Origin: Rutstroemia sp. NJR-2017a BVV2
Taxonomy: Eukaryota > Ascomycota > Leotiomycetes > Helotiales > Rutstroemiaceae
Length of the DNA stretch: 64,000 nt
Assembly: GCA_002946415.1 (NCBI GenBank)
Contig: NJPS01000054.1
Span: 248,001-312,000, forward strand
Reading direction: 5' to 3'
Shown here: in pieces, positions 23,778 through 35,822 of the stretch
Layout: each line of letters begins with the position of its first letter
Position numbering within the stretch: the first letter of the stretch is position 1
Translations under genes and position numbers: made by a program
The notes under the pieces: generated by a model
What the model saw: the letters and a program-made list of their open reading frames with translations, nothing else
Databases searched by the model: none
Told to the model about the DNA's origin: nothing

Positions 23778-24202
23778 TATTCCAAATCAATTACTGGAGA
23801 TAGTTTGCGAGGAGACTCTAAGAGATACGGAGTCACGAATAGGCTTTGTTCTGGATTTAAGGCCCTAATTCTACTTTCTATTTGCTGATGACGTGAATCC
23901 CAAAGTCGGGACAGGATTCAAAAGAAAGGACTGTCTGATCTCTAACTTTCTATCTAGAAAAATGGTGGAAGAAATCCTCGTGTATCAAGTCTCCTGCTCC
24001 TATGTTAAACAGTCAGTGTTGTTTACCCTTATCAGCCGTCAGCACATCATCGGTATAATCCTTCGAGATACACCTGCCCCTTCATCATCATTTCCAGTTG
24101 CTAATTGACTTCTTCCCTAGCAGCGTCACTGTATAGAACCATCTGAACCGCAGAGCCTCTAAAATAACCGATCTCGCCCGCCTGTCGCGCTCGAGTCCCC
24201 AT

Positions 24203-26390
24203 CTAAACATACAACTGACCTTTCCGCGCCCTCGTAGTCTTGTCCTCATCAGCAACCGCCAGATGTCCCACTGCCAGCGTGGAAGGACCACCATCCGTCT
24301 CATCCAACTCCAGCGCTTCAATCCCAACATCGCCAAAGCGAAGTCGCAGATCTTTGAATCGCCTTGCTCGGTCGAATCCGTCCAGAACATTACCCCCAGG
24401 AGCCACCGTCACATATTTCATATCTCGTGTCATGAGGGAGCAATATCCAAGGATATCGGGCGTATGCTTCTTCAAATCGTAATAGGCTCCAAGAATTGAC
24501 ATAAGCAGCATTAAGAACGTCGCTGTTAAGAACATTGCTAGCCAAATCCATGAACATACGTATACTTCTCTCGTCGTGGTTAGTATGCCTGTTACATTTT
24601 GGTAAACTGGAGTAGCATTAAACGTGTCGTTATATGTTTCCTTCTTGTCTCCAACGAAAGTATCAGGTTCTATGTTTCCGATACCGAATGAGTTTATGAT
24701 TTGGCCCATTCGACGGGCGAAAAGCGTACGATTCATATACGGCAGCCCTGGATTATAATCTTCCCTTCTGTTGAACATGGCGTCTGTGTCACCACGAGAG
24801 ATATATAATTGCATGCTGCCCCATTGATTCACAAACACACTTGGGAGTATCTGTGGTAGCCAGTAAGCGAAACTTTCGAAGTTCGTATTGAGCCACGTTA
24901 GGTTGCCATTTATATGGGGCTTCTGGGACTGGCGTTGTGCAACTACGGAACAGTTCTGAATGCCCTTCGCCTTTTCGCAAGAGAGCTGAGACTCTACGTA
25001 GCTTTGGATGATATCACACTGGGCGAAGGTTCCATTAGCCATCGAATCAATCGAACTATATGGTGATGATAGCTTGTCTTGGTACAACAGAGTGCTTCTG
25101 TTGAAATCAATGTTTGTCTCATCGTTGCGAATTAATGAGCTCTTCACGAAATTTCCGTTTGTCTCGCCTTGGGATTGATACCAGATGCTGTCAGGATCTT
25201 GAGGGAACTGGTTCATGCCGAAAGCCCAATGACTATCATTGAAGTTATATCCATAATAAGTTCCGTTTGAAAGTTTTGAGACCGAATCTGGTTCCTTCAG
25301 TATAATATCTGGCTTCTCCTTCGAGTGATGCTCTCGTAACGTAGCGCAATCAAGTTGTATATGAGTAGATTCAATAGAGAAGGTAGTATTTCCTGGTGGA
25401 AGGCCAAAAATAGGTATACCGATGATCGATGAATATAAAGAGGAATCCATATAACTCGTGTAGTTAGACCAAGCCCTGCCAGGATTCATCAGATACGGAA
25501 TTTTTACATTGCCTAATGTGTCTAAGTTACTCCACTTTACTGATGTGGGCGCCACTAATGCAGCAGAGATCAAGGGCCCAACAAGCATTAGAGCATCCGA
25601 CATAATAGAACCACCCTGTAAATTTAATGAACCTCGAGTTTCGAGGCATTTTACTGGTGTAGGAGTAGAAGATGAGTAGGAAGTCGTGGATAGGAGCCGG
25701 GAAGCAGATTGCCCACCAAGCGGTGACATGATCCAAATCAGAGTAAGGCCCAGACCGAGAAGATTGAATGAGCGGAGTGAAAAATGGGTTTGGTAGGTAC
25801 CAAAGACAGTCCGACTACCAATCAGTTGCTCTAAGGTTTCGAGCCGTGTACCCCTCTCTAGTTGCCAGCCGGCATATTTCGTGATTGTTCGCCCTACAAT
25901 CATGGAAAATACAAGGGGAAAAATGGTTGTAGCCTATGTAGAATCAGTACTTCGATTGATGAAATAATCAAAATAAAACAATGGTAAGAAAATTCCCACG
26001 CACCAATTTGTTCAAACTTTGGATTTCATCCAGCTGTGATGGCCGGACGGTTCGAAAATCCAGCATTGCATTGGTGATTGCAAGAACCAAGAATGGAGTA
26101 GTTAAAGAACATAAGGCTACATTTGTGGCGATCACAGAGTGCCAACGCCAGGTGGTGTACTGAAGAGGCTGTGGCGTTCCTTCGGTATGCAAGCGGGTGC
26201 CAACTGTAGTATGTTCATTGTCGGAGCATGCGCGCAATGGCTTTGTTGTCGAACTTTTTGAAAGAAGTCTATCAGCCTCAGTGTCTCCGCCCAGCACGTC
26301 TTCAGCAAATCGTGGGAAATCAAATCGTGGGAAATCAAATTCTGGGAGTAGTTCGAGGGCAACATTGTCATTTGCGCCTAGGGCCGCCAT
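24203..26390 (-). CDS. Fungal multi-pass membrane protein with large glycosylated central region
   Basis: Two exons, 26004-26390 and 24203-25933, with a 70-nt intron at 25934-26003 (GTGCGT..ACATAG, phase 0), give 705 aa. The N-terminus is cytosolic-looking, with an in-frame duplicated DFPRF. Hydrophobic segments follow at about residues 83-110 (VIATNVALCSLTTPFLVLAI), 130-145 (TIFPLVFSMIVG) and 180-200 (LLGLGLTLIWIMSPLGG), with one more near residue 620 (WIWLAMFLTATFLMLLMSILG). Between the last two lies a loop of about 400 residues with many NxS/T sites (NTT, NGT, NRS, NCS, NLT, NRT, NDT, NVT), presumably extracellular or lumenal. The type is common in filamentous ascomycetes as a protein of unknown function. 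A GTCAGT near the end could be a splice donor, so the extreme C-terminus is less sure. Confidence 0.85.
26307..26336 (-). repeat. 15-bp in-frame tandem duplication in the membrane protein
   Basis: Two perfect copies of AAATCGTGGGAAATC (plus strand) lie side by side, encoding DFPRF twice in the cytosolic N-terminus. The duplication keeps frame and looks recent because the copies are identical. Confidence 0.85.
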
Positions 26391-28953
26391 CAGAGAAGAC
26401 CGGTGGTTAGAGAAGTGGATATTTCGAAGAAGATGTTGAACTGGTTAGAAATAAACGTCGAAGAGAAACTTAGTAAATCAAATAGAGAAGTATGAAGCTT
26501 TAAAACACTTCCCACAATCATTACCGAAGGTAGGTGGAGAAGACGGTTTTATCAGCCTCCTGGGTCTCTATTTAGATTGCGGAGCCCTGATACAGAATAA
26601 CTCCTAACATTTGACTATATAAATCGGTGGCACGAAATGAAAAATAGTAACAAACAACACCTTCGAGTGGGCGTAGCACATCTGCTATTAGGTGGGGGTA
26701 GAAAGGGGCTATGTACATAAGTAGAAGATGCAAAAGCTGCAGCCAGCCTTGTATGATGGTATCGAGCCACACACTATCTTGTGCCGGACCGCGATAAGGC
26801 GTTCTTGCTCATTGTTTCAAGGGCAATTCAGCCTATTTGGAAGACATTCAACTCGGCTGTTGAGAATCAAAACTGCAAGATTGACATGCTTCAGCACGAG
26901 ATGGATGGGAAGCTGCAAGTCCCCACCACACATAATTTAATCGGTCCAAATCTATTAAGGCTGTGCACATACTTCGTCTAGTTTCGTAAACGTTAAAGTG
27001 TGGTTGTACTATGGTGGTTGCACGAGGTGATTACTGGCTCGTTCTTTTCGATGGCGTTGGCCAATTTCTGTGAGCCACATCCTCCAGCTGCAGCCTAGCC
27101 CCATCTCCTGCACACCATCTTCCTTAATTACGCCATTGTTAAGTGAAACCCCCAATAATTATAATTATTCCTCGGAATGCAGTATATCATGAAAGGCATT
27201 TCCGCCGAGAGGTGGGTCCAATGAAGAGGCGCGAGTTTTTGTATCGCAATCACTCAATAACCGCGACCAACTTTGTCCATATCACTTATAAACAGCGATG
27301 TTCCTTGGCTGGTTATGTACCACCTCATCATCATGCATAGCTTTGATTTCAGAGATGATTTCTCTCTTTGTACATATGTTTATCTCCTTATAGTTGCCAG
27401 AAAGATATGGTTGCTCAATAAGGTACCCCTCATAGCACGCATGGAATCTAGCGTGAGATACATAACAGGATTCCATAGCTCTCAGCATCGCTAGGCTCAG
27501 CAAATTGGCCTGGGAAACGACGACAGTGTTGAATGCAGTGCATTCATTTCTAGAGAAGCAAGTCTGAGCCGAGCGATTTTAGGAGAACATGGTATACCGA
27601 GCGGCGTTCTCATTGCACTCGCTATGATAAGTCATCGAAGGGCGAAGTCAAGGCAGAAGCTGCTCTTAACCAAAAATGTTACGAAAAAGTCGTGCAGCTA
27701 GCACTGGACGTTTGGAGGACAGGGGACCTCAAAAAGTGCCACGAGATTGAAAGCGATTAATGACACACATAGGGCGGCCAGAACTATGGTGAGCACTACC
27801 TATGGTACTCCTGACAACCAGTTTTGATGAGTTGAGAGGAGCTCTTTTTGCGCGAAAGAGCCACAAAGCTTAGAAGAGCTTGGGCGCGTCACAACAGAAT
27901 GATACGCAACTAGGCGTTGTTGTGGACTTAGAAAGTCTATACGTAGAAACTGGAGGAGATACAGGATGAGAGAAGCTTGCTGTCGAAGGCAAAGAAGGGG
28001 GTTCGTATGCCGAGATTGATGGAGGGGGAGAGCTGTGGAGGTGCAGAGGTGCAGAAGTGCGGAGTAGAATTCTCAAGGGATGCCTTCCAAATTGCAGTCC
28101 TGCACTTGCAGATCAGGACTGACATTCAAACTGCTAGACGAAACAGGACTTCAGCAAGGTCTCAAGTTAATCCCAAGTTTCTTTTGACTTCAATTGGATG
28201 GTCGCCGTTGTTTTGACCGTCGGTCTAATACTCCTCAAGAATGGAGGGGATACTTTGGTGCAATGGTGATACTAAATCGCAAGCAATTCTATATCTCATT
28301 TGTGAGACCAAATCAATCTTTTTGCTGCGAAGTGACCGAATATGAAGAAGCATGAGCTCAACGATCATTGAAGGTTTTTAAATGCCTGAAGCGAAAGTAG
28401 CCCGTGCTTTTCGGAAGCGGAGATAACGATCAAAGGCCGACCTGACATCAATTGATACAACATCTCCAAATTCAACGCATGAAGTCCGTACGACGTCGAT
28501 CGCAACATCGTCTTATCACAATGTCATTGGCAGAACGTGCCCCTACAATTCGCAATCAGCTGTTCCCCACGCCCCTCACAGGCCCCACACGCTAGAGCAG
28601 ACCGGGCCGCTATCTCGACTAAGTCGATCTCCAAAGCTTGATTCTTCCCCTGCATAACCAATATCTGCGCCGTGATAACTAGTACCGGCGGTACTCTGCA
28701 ACATGCAACACAAGGGTGCACATGAGATTGGCGGCAGAGGAGTACGTCAGCTCGATCTGAAGTGACCAGGGCTCTTGATAATGGAGGGGCTCAGAAGGTA
28801 AGTGTGGACGGCATTGTTCAGTGCGGCAGGTATAAGTACTGTATCTCTGTTTCCCTTCCCAGCGATCCAAACTGCACTCCAATCTCCTGAGGATCTGTTT
28901 CTACGTTCTGCGAATACCACACTGCGCTTTTATACCCAAGACATAATTCCACT
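26391..28953. other. Intergenic between divergent membrane protein and RNase genes
   Basis: About 2.6 kb between genes that point away from each other, so both promoters should be inside. No supported ORF. The part next to 28954 has a TATAAG at 28831. The sequence is moderately AT-rich with no striking repeats. Confidence 0.5.
28831..28836 (+). promoter_or_regulatory. Possible TATA box of the RNase gene
   Basis: TATAAG at 28831 is followed by a pyrimidine-rich TTTCCCTTCCCAG about 20 nt later and lies about 120 nt before the only in-frame ATG (28954). If used, it leaves no room for a further upstream coding exon. Confidence 0.35.
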
Positions 28954-29560
28954 ATGGCTACTATATGTAAGATCAAAAGGCCTTCCTTCGATTCCCAGCG
29001 GCAGCAACTAACCGCATCCTCCTCCAGACGATGAGCCCACCGGCTGCAACTGCGCCAACAAATCCACCTACGATCAATCTGCCATAAACGCAGCATGCAC
29101 CGAAGCTCTGCGTCTCGCATCCGAAAAGAAAACCGTCGGTCAAGACAAATACCCGCACGCCTACAATGGTCCGCCGTCCCTAACCCTTCCCCCTTCATGC
29201 CAAGTCTACAACCCCCCACTAACCCACCCCCCACCAGACTACGAAAACTTCAAATTCCTTCCCGCGGCACAAAAACCGTACCTCGAATTCCCCATCCTCT
29301 CCGACGGCAAGATCTTCGACGGCTCCACCTCCCCCGGCGCTGACCGGATCGTCATCGGCAGCATCGCGACTGATTACCAAAGCGCAGTTTTCTGCGCCGT
29401 TCTCACACACGATGGGAGTTCGAGTAATGGGTTCACGGAGTGTCAGGATGATAGTGTGAATACGGGTGGGAAGGGAAGTTATACGGCACCGGAGGGGAGT
29501 GAGAGGAGAGATCTGGAGGGGAGGGATGGGAGGGAATTGTTGGATAGGATTGATTTGTAG
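28954..29560 (+). CDS. Guanyl-specific ribonuclease, T1/N1 family
   Basis: This enzyme type cuts single-stranded RNA after guanosine. Exon 2 (29028-29560) carries the whole domain. All four catalytic positions of the family are visible: His48 in YPHAYN, Glu91 in EFPILS, Arg111 in GADR and His132 in THDG, with six cysteines. Compared with RNase T1 there is a proline-rich insert of about 25 residues between the first His and the Glu, and a charged C-terminal tail of about 35 residues. The best first exon is 28954-28966 (MATI plus a split codon), with a 61-nt intron at 28967-29027 (GTAAGA..CTAAC..CTCCAG), giving 181 aa. This model has no signal peptide, although relatives are secreted. The frame is closed by a stop at 28888, so a leader exon would have to lie further upstream. 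The domain call is strong; the 5' end is not. Confidence 0.85.
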
Positions 29561-30049
29561 GTGATGTTTGTGGAGGTTATGAATTATTATTATGATTATT
29601 ATCTTAGTAGAGTTACTGATCTAATTTACATATGGACCGAATCTTCTGGATGAGTGGTCTAGTTTATATCGTACATGTTATCACATACGCATTCTCTTAA
29701 TCTTCCACCTCGCGGGATTCCACTGATCGCTACAAGTTGTTGCAAGATAATATGTTCGGTGAGGGGGATAAAAATGCTGTGATCGAAGGAGATAAATAGA
29801 TAGACCTGGTGCCAAGGTGTCGAAGTTTGGAGTATCGCAAAAGTTGTCAGGTAGATGAGGTGCCTAGTGGCTAGTAGTACCGAGACGTTGAGCTATTATG
29901 GAAAAGCCGGCAGATAAGTCCCAAGAATGCCCCTAGGCCCATCAAACAGTTTCCCCCACCCTTCATCGAGTCTGACTGTCGCCCCCACCTATCAAAATAG
30001 TAAGCACTATCAACATCACACTTCCCTCAGGAACACAAACCATAGTCCA
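29561..30049. other. Intergenic, 3' side of the RNase gene
   Basis: AT-rich sequence just after the RNase stop suits a 3' UTR (ATTATTATTATGATTATTATC near 29583). No ORF of note. Confidence 0.5.
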
Positions 30050-30277
30050 TTATTGCCCCTCCTGTATCTTCTCTCCGATCTTATTTCCACTCCCCGCACT
30101 ATCCAACACCACTACCGTCGCCGTCTCGACTACCTCAAGCCTCGCTGTTTGCCTGGCCCGGTTCTCCAAACGCCTGCGCTGATAGGATAGCGCGGCATCG
30201 ACTAGACGTCCGATGGTGGCGGAGTCGGAGTGCGCGATTGCGTTGTTCACTTGTTTGCGGGCTTCGGCGGGGTCCAT
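30050..30277 (-). CDS. Small hypothetical protein
   Basis: A 75-aa ATG ORF starts MDPAEARKQVNNAIAH and continues with a charged, helix-like segment (IGRLVDAALSYQRRRLENRARQ) and a short variable tail. The alternating hydrophobic and charged residues and lack of low complexity look like a real protein, possibly the first exon of a longer one. No family is recognised. The two frames read opposite to it are poorly coding. Only sequence character supports it. Confidence 0.4.
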   Translation of the reverse strand: MDPAEARKQVNNAIAHSDSATIGRLVDAALSYQRRRLENRARQTARLEVVETATVVVLDSAGSGNKIGEKIQEGQ

Positions 30278-32141
30278 GAGTATGAGAGGTAATGTCTAAA
30301 GAAGCGTGGTTAAGAGAGAGAGGTAGAGGTAGGAAGAGAGCTGTTGGGTCTGGAAAGATGTCTCGTTGCGAAGTGGTCTATTCAAGCCATGTCGGAGTCA
30401 GAAGGAGACCTGATTTATATCTACTTCGTAGGTAGTTCGTTTCATCGTCATCTCTCATTTCAGAAAATTCGCTTTCATTTATGAGAACTTTGTATGATTG
30501 GTTATGCTGTTTTTAAAAGAGTGTGCGCTTCCAGTATATATGTGGTCATTTGAGAAGATACGAGTGAGCCCATTTCTCTGTGAGGCTTGTGTTTGGGCAG
30601 ATATTCACTCGAAGAGGATGAGGAAGTCTTGTAAATTAAACTGCATTCTATCGGATAGAAATTGCGCTCCGGTGGTGGCGACACTAGTGTGCTGTTAAAT
30701 AGAGCTCGTAGCTGGGACTGTTTTGGAACTGCAGCGGGTGCAGCGGCATTGTCCAAGAATAGATTCGCTTTATTGCGTGCTGCGGCAATGTGGCGTGCTT
30801 CTGGCGTCTGTATATTGTGAGTCGAAATAAGCTTATTCTATCTGTATCTATGGAGGAAGACTTGGTCAGTTTGCAACATGGGATATGGGTATACAAGTCC
30901 AGATTGGTACGCACCCATTTACTGACGACAGAAGTTCTTCCATGAGTAGACTAACCAGCACACGAGGGGGTTACAAGAATCGTAGCCAGAAGTACCTCAA
31001 ATCATCCAACGAACTCTTGACACTAGTTGGATAGATATTGCAGCGGTTCTAGATTTAATCTTGAATATGCTATGGTAAGTCAACGAGCTTCTCGAGCTAT
31101 AGAACTTTTGTTCCCAGAACTCTTCAGGCACGAGTCAAATGATATTGGGCGGCACGGTGCTGGCAATGGTGCACTCATAAAGGCACACGCATGCCATTTA
31201 GTCCAAGTGCAACGAGAACGAACTTACAAGACCCAATGAGTCGGAAGTTCAACTACCGCACCGGCATGAAAAGGACCACGGGGCTTATTGATCCCTTGCA
31301 CGTAAGTCTTACTGACCATGCATCGCTGCGGCGGCTTGTGTTCACTGCTGGAGGGAGAGCTTCAATTTGCGCTTAGAAGTATCAACGATTCGATGTTCAA
31401 CCAGGAAGTCAGGTTCGATGTCGTGAAGGACATGTGTCGAGCACCAGGTGGAGTTCCAAATCTGATTTGGTGTTCTTTTCATCTTAACAGACGAATATGT
31501 CTCAATGATTGGTAAATAATTCTCGACGAATCTCAGATCACCAGGACATTTTATGTTCTCGAGTAGTTGAGAGCAAAAGCTTAGGCCATCGGGTACCTAG
31601 GAACATTCACCACTGGTGATTTCTTTTCCGGGATTATATAATTCACTTCATCATGGTCAACAGTCAGTAGGTCTATCCTATCTAGCACCTTGATCCAAAT
31701 CAATCCAAACCAGACCAAACCAATCCTCCACCACTATTTTCTCTCGGATGGGTACGTCGCCGCTGGTAGACTGCAATCTCTACTAGAGTCCACTCCGCAA
31801 TAATAAATCCATTCTCATCATCGGACCGGAACTTCTCTCCCTTGACGATTCCGCTTCGGGTTTTTCATCTGTAAGATAATCTTAACTTCCCCTTCTCCAG
31901 CAAGTAAGTTTTATTTAGCAACATTGTTCATGCTTCATTAGTCGATCGCTGCTGCATGATCTACAACTGACCTAAGGTAGATAGGTGCTTTACTTTCCGT
32001 CGCGTTAACTTTCTACCACGTTACTCGTACCTGCATTGGAAGGAAGCCTCGTTTGGTTCCTAAAGTCTCGATCTTATACACACAAATAGGTCTACATTTC
32101 GAATTCAAAACCCATCTCCATCTCAATTGACATTCGACAGC
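30278..32141. other. Intergenic, with a weak coding-like segment
   Basis: No gene is supported. A minus-strand segment at about 30502-30810 reads TPEARHIAAARNKANLFLDN after a possible acceptor (ATATACAG), then turns into low-complexity Ser residues. It may be an exon of an unrecognised gene or a relic. The 3' part near 31650-32140 is pyrimidine-rich and likely the promoter and leader of the gene at 32142. Confidence 0.4.
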
Positions 32142-33028
32142 ATGGCCGGAGTATCATTCCACGATCTTCCACTTGAAGTTCGGCAGATGATCTACATGCT
32201 TTTGATTGACGGAACTTCACCAAGGCTCATCACCTCCCCCAGTCGCAAAAGAAGGGCCAGATCACCCGTAAAAGGAAATGCTGCATTGTTTCTGGTGAGC
32301 AGAGCGATGTATGCTGATTTTGCCTACCTTCATTACTCTACGAATCAGTTCGTTGTTGGCAATGGTCTTCCAAGTTCAACGACTCAGGTCAATACCCATG
32401 GATTCACTTCGTTCTTGTCTCGTGTACCTCGCCATCATATTAATTATATTACTCGTCTGCAAATCGATGTATCCGCCCACTGCTGGTATAAGTTAACCAC
32501 AAACTTACCCCCGCATCTATTGCCCTACGACCTCTTCTCATACACTGATATGGAGTTGTCGGCCTTTCAAAATTTCGCGATTGTGATTAGCAAGCGCTTT
32601 CTGGGTGCACAGGAAATTCACCTCTACTTCAGATGCGAAGTTGGAGAAAAGACTATGACTTACAGTGATTCTCTATGTATGTAACAATATTGATACTGGC
32701 TACAGAACTTCTGATCTAATACATTACAGGCGGACGTGAGCGGGTTTATCAACGGAGTCTCTTTAAGTCAATCAATGTGCTTCTCCACCATAGAACTATG
32801 AGAAAGGTTTTTCTTGACATTCAAGACGTTCCTGCTCCTCCTCACCGGCCGGCTTTGAGACCTAGGTATCTTATGCAGAAGATGATCAAGAACGCAGCTA
32901 TGCAGGCTATTGCAGAGCAAGAAAAGTGGGTGGACATTGAGGATAGTGAGGCTGGAGAGCATCCGCGCTGGAGACTGACCGAGGCCACAACGAAAAAAGC
33001 CATCGGGTTTATGATACGCGAAGGATGA
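32142..33028 (+). CDS. 2EXR/F-box-like fungal protein
   Basis: Two exons, 32142-32676 and 32730-33028, with a 53-nt intron (GTATGT..ATTACAG), give 277 aa. The start MAGVSFHDLPLEVRQMIYMLLI matches the opening motif shared by fungal F-box-like and 2EXR proteins (F..LP.E.R..I). It is followed by a basic patch (SRKRRARSPVK) and FLVSRAMYADFAYLHYS, the usual next element in which a residue of the chain is compared with a list of neighbours. The C-terminal exon is charged and ends TTKKAIGFMIREG. These proteins are abundant in filamentous ascomycetes and mostly uncharacterised; a role in ubiquitin ligase adaptors is possible but not shown. The ATG at 32142 was chosen over the upstream non-ATG opening of the frame. 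Confidence 0.8.
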
Positions 33029-33379
33029 TTTATGAATCGTGATCTAAGTAGATATCACTGTCCGAAACTTCGGTTGCATGTGATACCAAGATAGCTGTAT
33101 AAACTATACCCAGCTTCATTATCAATTTCGCAACACAGCTGAACTTGGCATTTATAGTCAGGTACAACCAGTGTCAACCACACAGCTTGAGTTTAAGCTA
33201 TGTATCAATCGGGGTTCGTGAAGATCAATTTCAAAAAAGAAACTCATTCCTGCAATCCTTGCTATGCAATATCATGTCAGCATGCATTGGGGGGAACAGA
33301 GCGGGGTTCTAAGGCACATCAAGTATAAATTGACCTGAGATCAAGAGATTCCCTTGAGGAAAAACCCCAAACACGCAAC
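33029..33379. other. Intergenic, promoter of the FAD oxidase
   Basis: A short spacer without an ORF. TATAAAT at 33324-33330 lies about 55 nt upstream of the ATG at 33380 and is a good TATA box. Confidence 0.5.
33324..33330 (+). promoter_or_regulatory. TATA box of the FAD oxidase gene
   Basis: TATAAAT, about 50 nt ahead of the start codon, in an otherwise unstructured spacer. Confidence 0.5.
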
Positions 33380-35163
33380 ATGGATTTTCTTAATACTTCT
33401 CGCACCGTGATAAGCTTATTTATTGTTACATTGGCTCTACGAGCACGAGGTGCTTCGACTGGCGTTCATAATTGCGTGCGTAAGCCCTCCCAAACCCGCT
33501 CATTCACGGCAGCTGATATTCGCAGTGCGCTGGTCTCTACAATCAATTCCCTTCTATCGTTTCATTTCCCAACAGCACCAGTTATAACTCCACCTTATAT
33601 TCATATTATACAGCACAAGAAGTTTCCATTGATCCAGCATGCTTCTTCTCACCAGCATCTGAGTCTGATATTGCCAGTGCACTGTCTCTCTTTTCCCAGC
33701 GCAAGTGCTCGTTCGCGATTAAAAGTGGCGGTCATGGAATATGGGGTGGCATAGCAAATATTCAAAATGGTGTGAGCATTGATCTGGCGAAGTTCAACGC
33801 TCTAGAGATAGCAAGTAGAGGAAATGAACCTGTTGTGAAGATAGGCGTGGGCATGAAATGGGGCCAAGTTTATCATTTGCTCGATGCGCAAGGACTTGCG
33901 GTTCCTGGTGGTCGATGGGGAGGTGTTGGTGTGGGAGGATTAACGCTGGGTGGTAAGTAGAAGTAGTGCCAACCGAAGACGGAAAGCTGACAGACATACA
34001 GGTGGGATTTCGTTCTTCTCTACACGAGTTGGATTCGTCTGCGACAACATTGTTAATGCGCAGGTACGGATATCACTTCTTTGTTTTCTCCTTCCGGTTT
34101 ACTCAATTTCACTCAGGTAGTGCTAGCCTCGGGCAAAATCGTGAATGCAAATGCAACCTCCCATCCGGAACTTTGGCGGGCACTCAAAGGTGGCTCCAAC
34201 AACTTTGGCATTGTCACTCGACTGGATCTTCTTGCATTTCCGCAAGGCAAGTTCTGGGGCGGGCAGATAATACAGCCATATACCCCAGCTGCCCTGGATC
34301 ACTTTGTTGACGCTGTCAGCACCTACTCCAGTGATCCGGAGTTCGATATTTATGCGTCTTTAATATTTAGCTATGTCTTCAACTCAGGTAGCTGGATCTT
34401 CATCAGTAACGTGCAATACACGCAAGAAAAGAATTTCCCTTCGACTTTAGCTCCATTCACCGATTACGACCCTGATACCCAAGTCCAAAATACGGTAAGG
34501 TTTTCCAATCTCAGCGATTTTGCAGACACGAATAGTGATGCGGATGGCCCTAATGGCGCAACAAGGTAAGGCATTAGTTAAACTTGCTTCCCTGAATCTG
34601 CTCTGTTAACTTGCTTAGAAATTACTACTTCACGAGAACTTATGGAAGTTCGCCTGTTCTCATGCGGAAGATGTACAACCTACATAATGAAACAGTATCG
34701 AAGACGGTATCACTCCTCACCGAGGCTGTAAGCTGGAGTCTTACCGCGGAGCCATTCCCAGCTGTCCTTACTCAGTGGGGCGATAGAAAAGGAGGAAATG
34801 TTTTAGGTCTATATGCAGATGATGGTCCGTTGATTCGTGCGTATTTCAACCTATGCACTTCATAACACAAAATGAACTCACAAGCCTCTAGTATGGCTCG
34901 TAACAGTCTTTTGGCACGACCCCGAAAACGATGCTATAATCGCCGAAGCAGTCGCAGATTTCTTCTCAAAGATCGATTCTCTTGCGAAAGAATCAGGTCT
35001 GTACAACAGTTACTCGTATCTCAACTACGCAGATAAGACAGAGCCTGTGATCGAAGGATATGGCGCTGAGAACGTAGCATTTCTCAGGGATGTTAGCAAG
35101 AAATATGACCCACAGGGCGTTTTCCAGAAATTGGTTCCTGGGGGGTTTAAGCTGGGCGTATAG
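33380..35163 (+). CDS. Secreted BBE-like FAD-linked oxidoreductase
   Basis: Six exons, 33380-33475, 33526-33952, 34002-34063, 34117-34565, 34619-34836 and 34892-35163, with introns of 49-55 nt, join in frame to 507 aa. A signal peptide occupies the first 25 or so residues. Family marks are the early Cys pair rebuilt at the first junction (HNC/CAG), YNSTLYSYY, the FAD-attaching SGGHG (H102), VPGGRWGGVGVGGLTLGGG, LASGKIVNAN, ELWRALKGGSNNFGIVT and a C-terminal YLNYADK with DPQGVFQKL. There is no Cys in the GRWGGVG segment where bicovalent members have one, so FAD is probably held by His102 alone. Such enzymes oxidise sugars, alkaloid-type or polyketide intermediates. The substrate cannot be told. 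The next genes are also flavin or transferase types, hinting at an oxidative cluster. Confidence 0.93.
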
Positions 35164-35822
35164 ACATTAGCTCGTTCGGGAAGTCTGCTTTTTCCATTCT
35201 GGGGAAATGCTGAATTCAGTCGAGTAACACATCTTCATGCGCACGTCTTATCATTTCATAATACAGGCAGGCTGCCAAACTCTGCAAACACTTGTTGCAC
35301 GAATTCTTGATTACTTTTTCTCGTGTCCCTATGTACAGTAATCAGCCTCGGATGCGTACATGCGGGGAAGTTTCGAGGGAATGATTACTTATCACAGCTT
35401 GGCACTTGTAAGACACCGGGCCCATACTTTAGTTGGCGGTACAGGTGCAATACCACGGTAGCGTTCTGCCGAGCACTCGGGGGTATGTCGTTCATGAAGG
35501 ACGGACTCCGTTTAGTTTGGGTATGGCATCACTTATCATTGTCATGTACATGAGTCAATTCCGAGGATCGATGCTTGATGAGTAGTGAATGCATGGAGGT
35601 GCTACGCCCGTAAAGTAGTTCGCAACAGCAATGTGATTTCTCACAGTGATTATATATAGTGGAGCGAGTACTTCGAATCAACTCTCCTTCTATCTTCGTC
35701 TCATCAACATTTCCATCTCCATCACCACCTTCAGCACACACCCACACCCACGCGCACCTCCATAGGACACTGCTTCCTAAGGTAATTCCAGCTCCCTCAA
35801 AACCCCCATATCATCCCCAACA
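35164..35822. other. Intergenic, promoter of the flavin-reductase-like gene
   Basis: No ORF of note. TATATATA at 35651-35658 and a C- and CA-rich leader precede the ATG at 35823 by about 170 nt. Confidence 0.5.
35651..35658 (+). promoter_or_regulatory. TATA-like element of the flavin-reductase-like gene
   Basis: TATATATA lies about 165 nt upstream of the start and is followed by a pyrimidine-rich leader. Confidence 0.4.

Noticed and set aside
28802..29011. Hydrophobic frame upstream of the RNase as a signal peptide
   Set aside because: It begins with GTG, is in a different frame from the mature enzyme and could not be joined to it with good splice sites.
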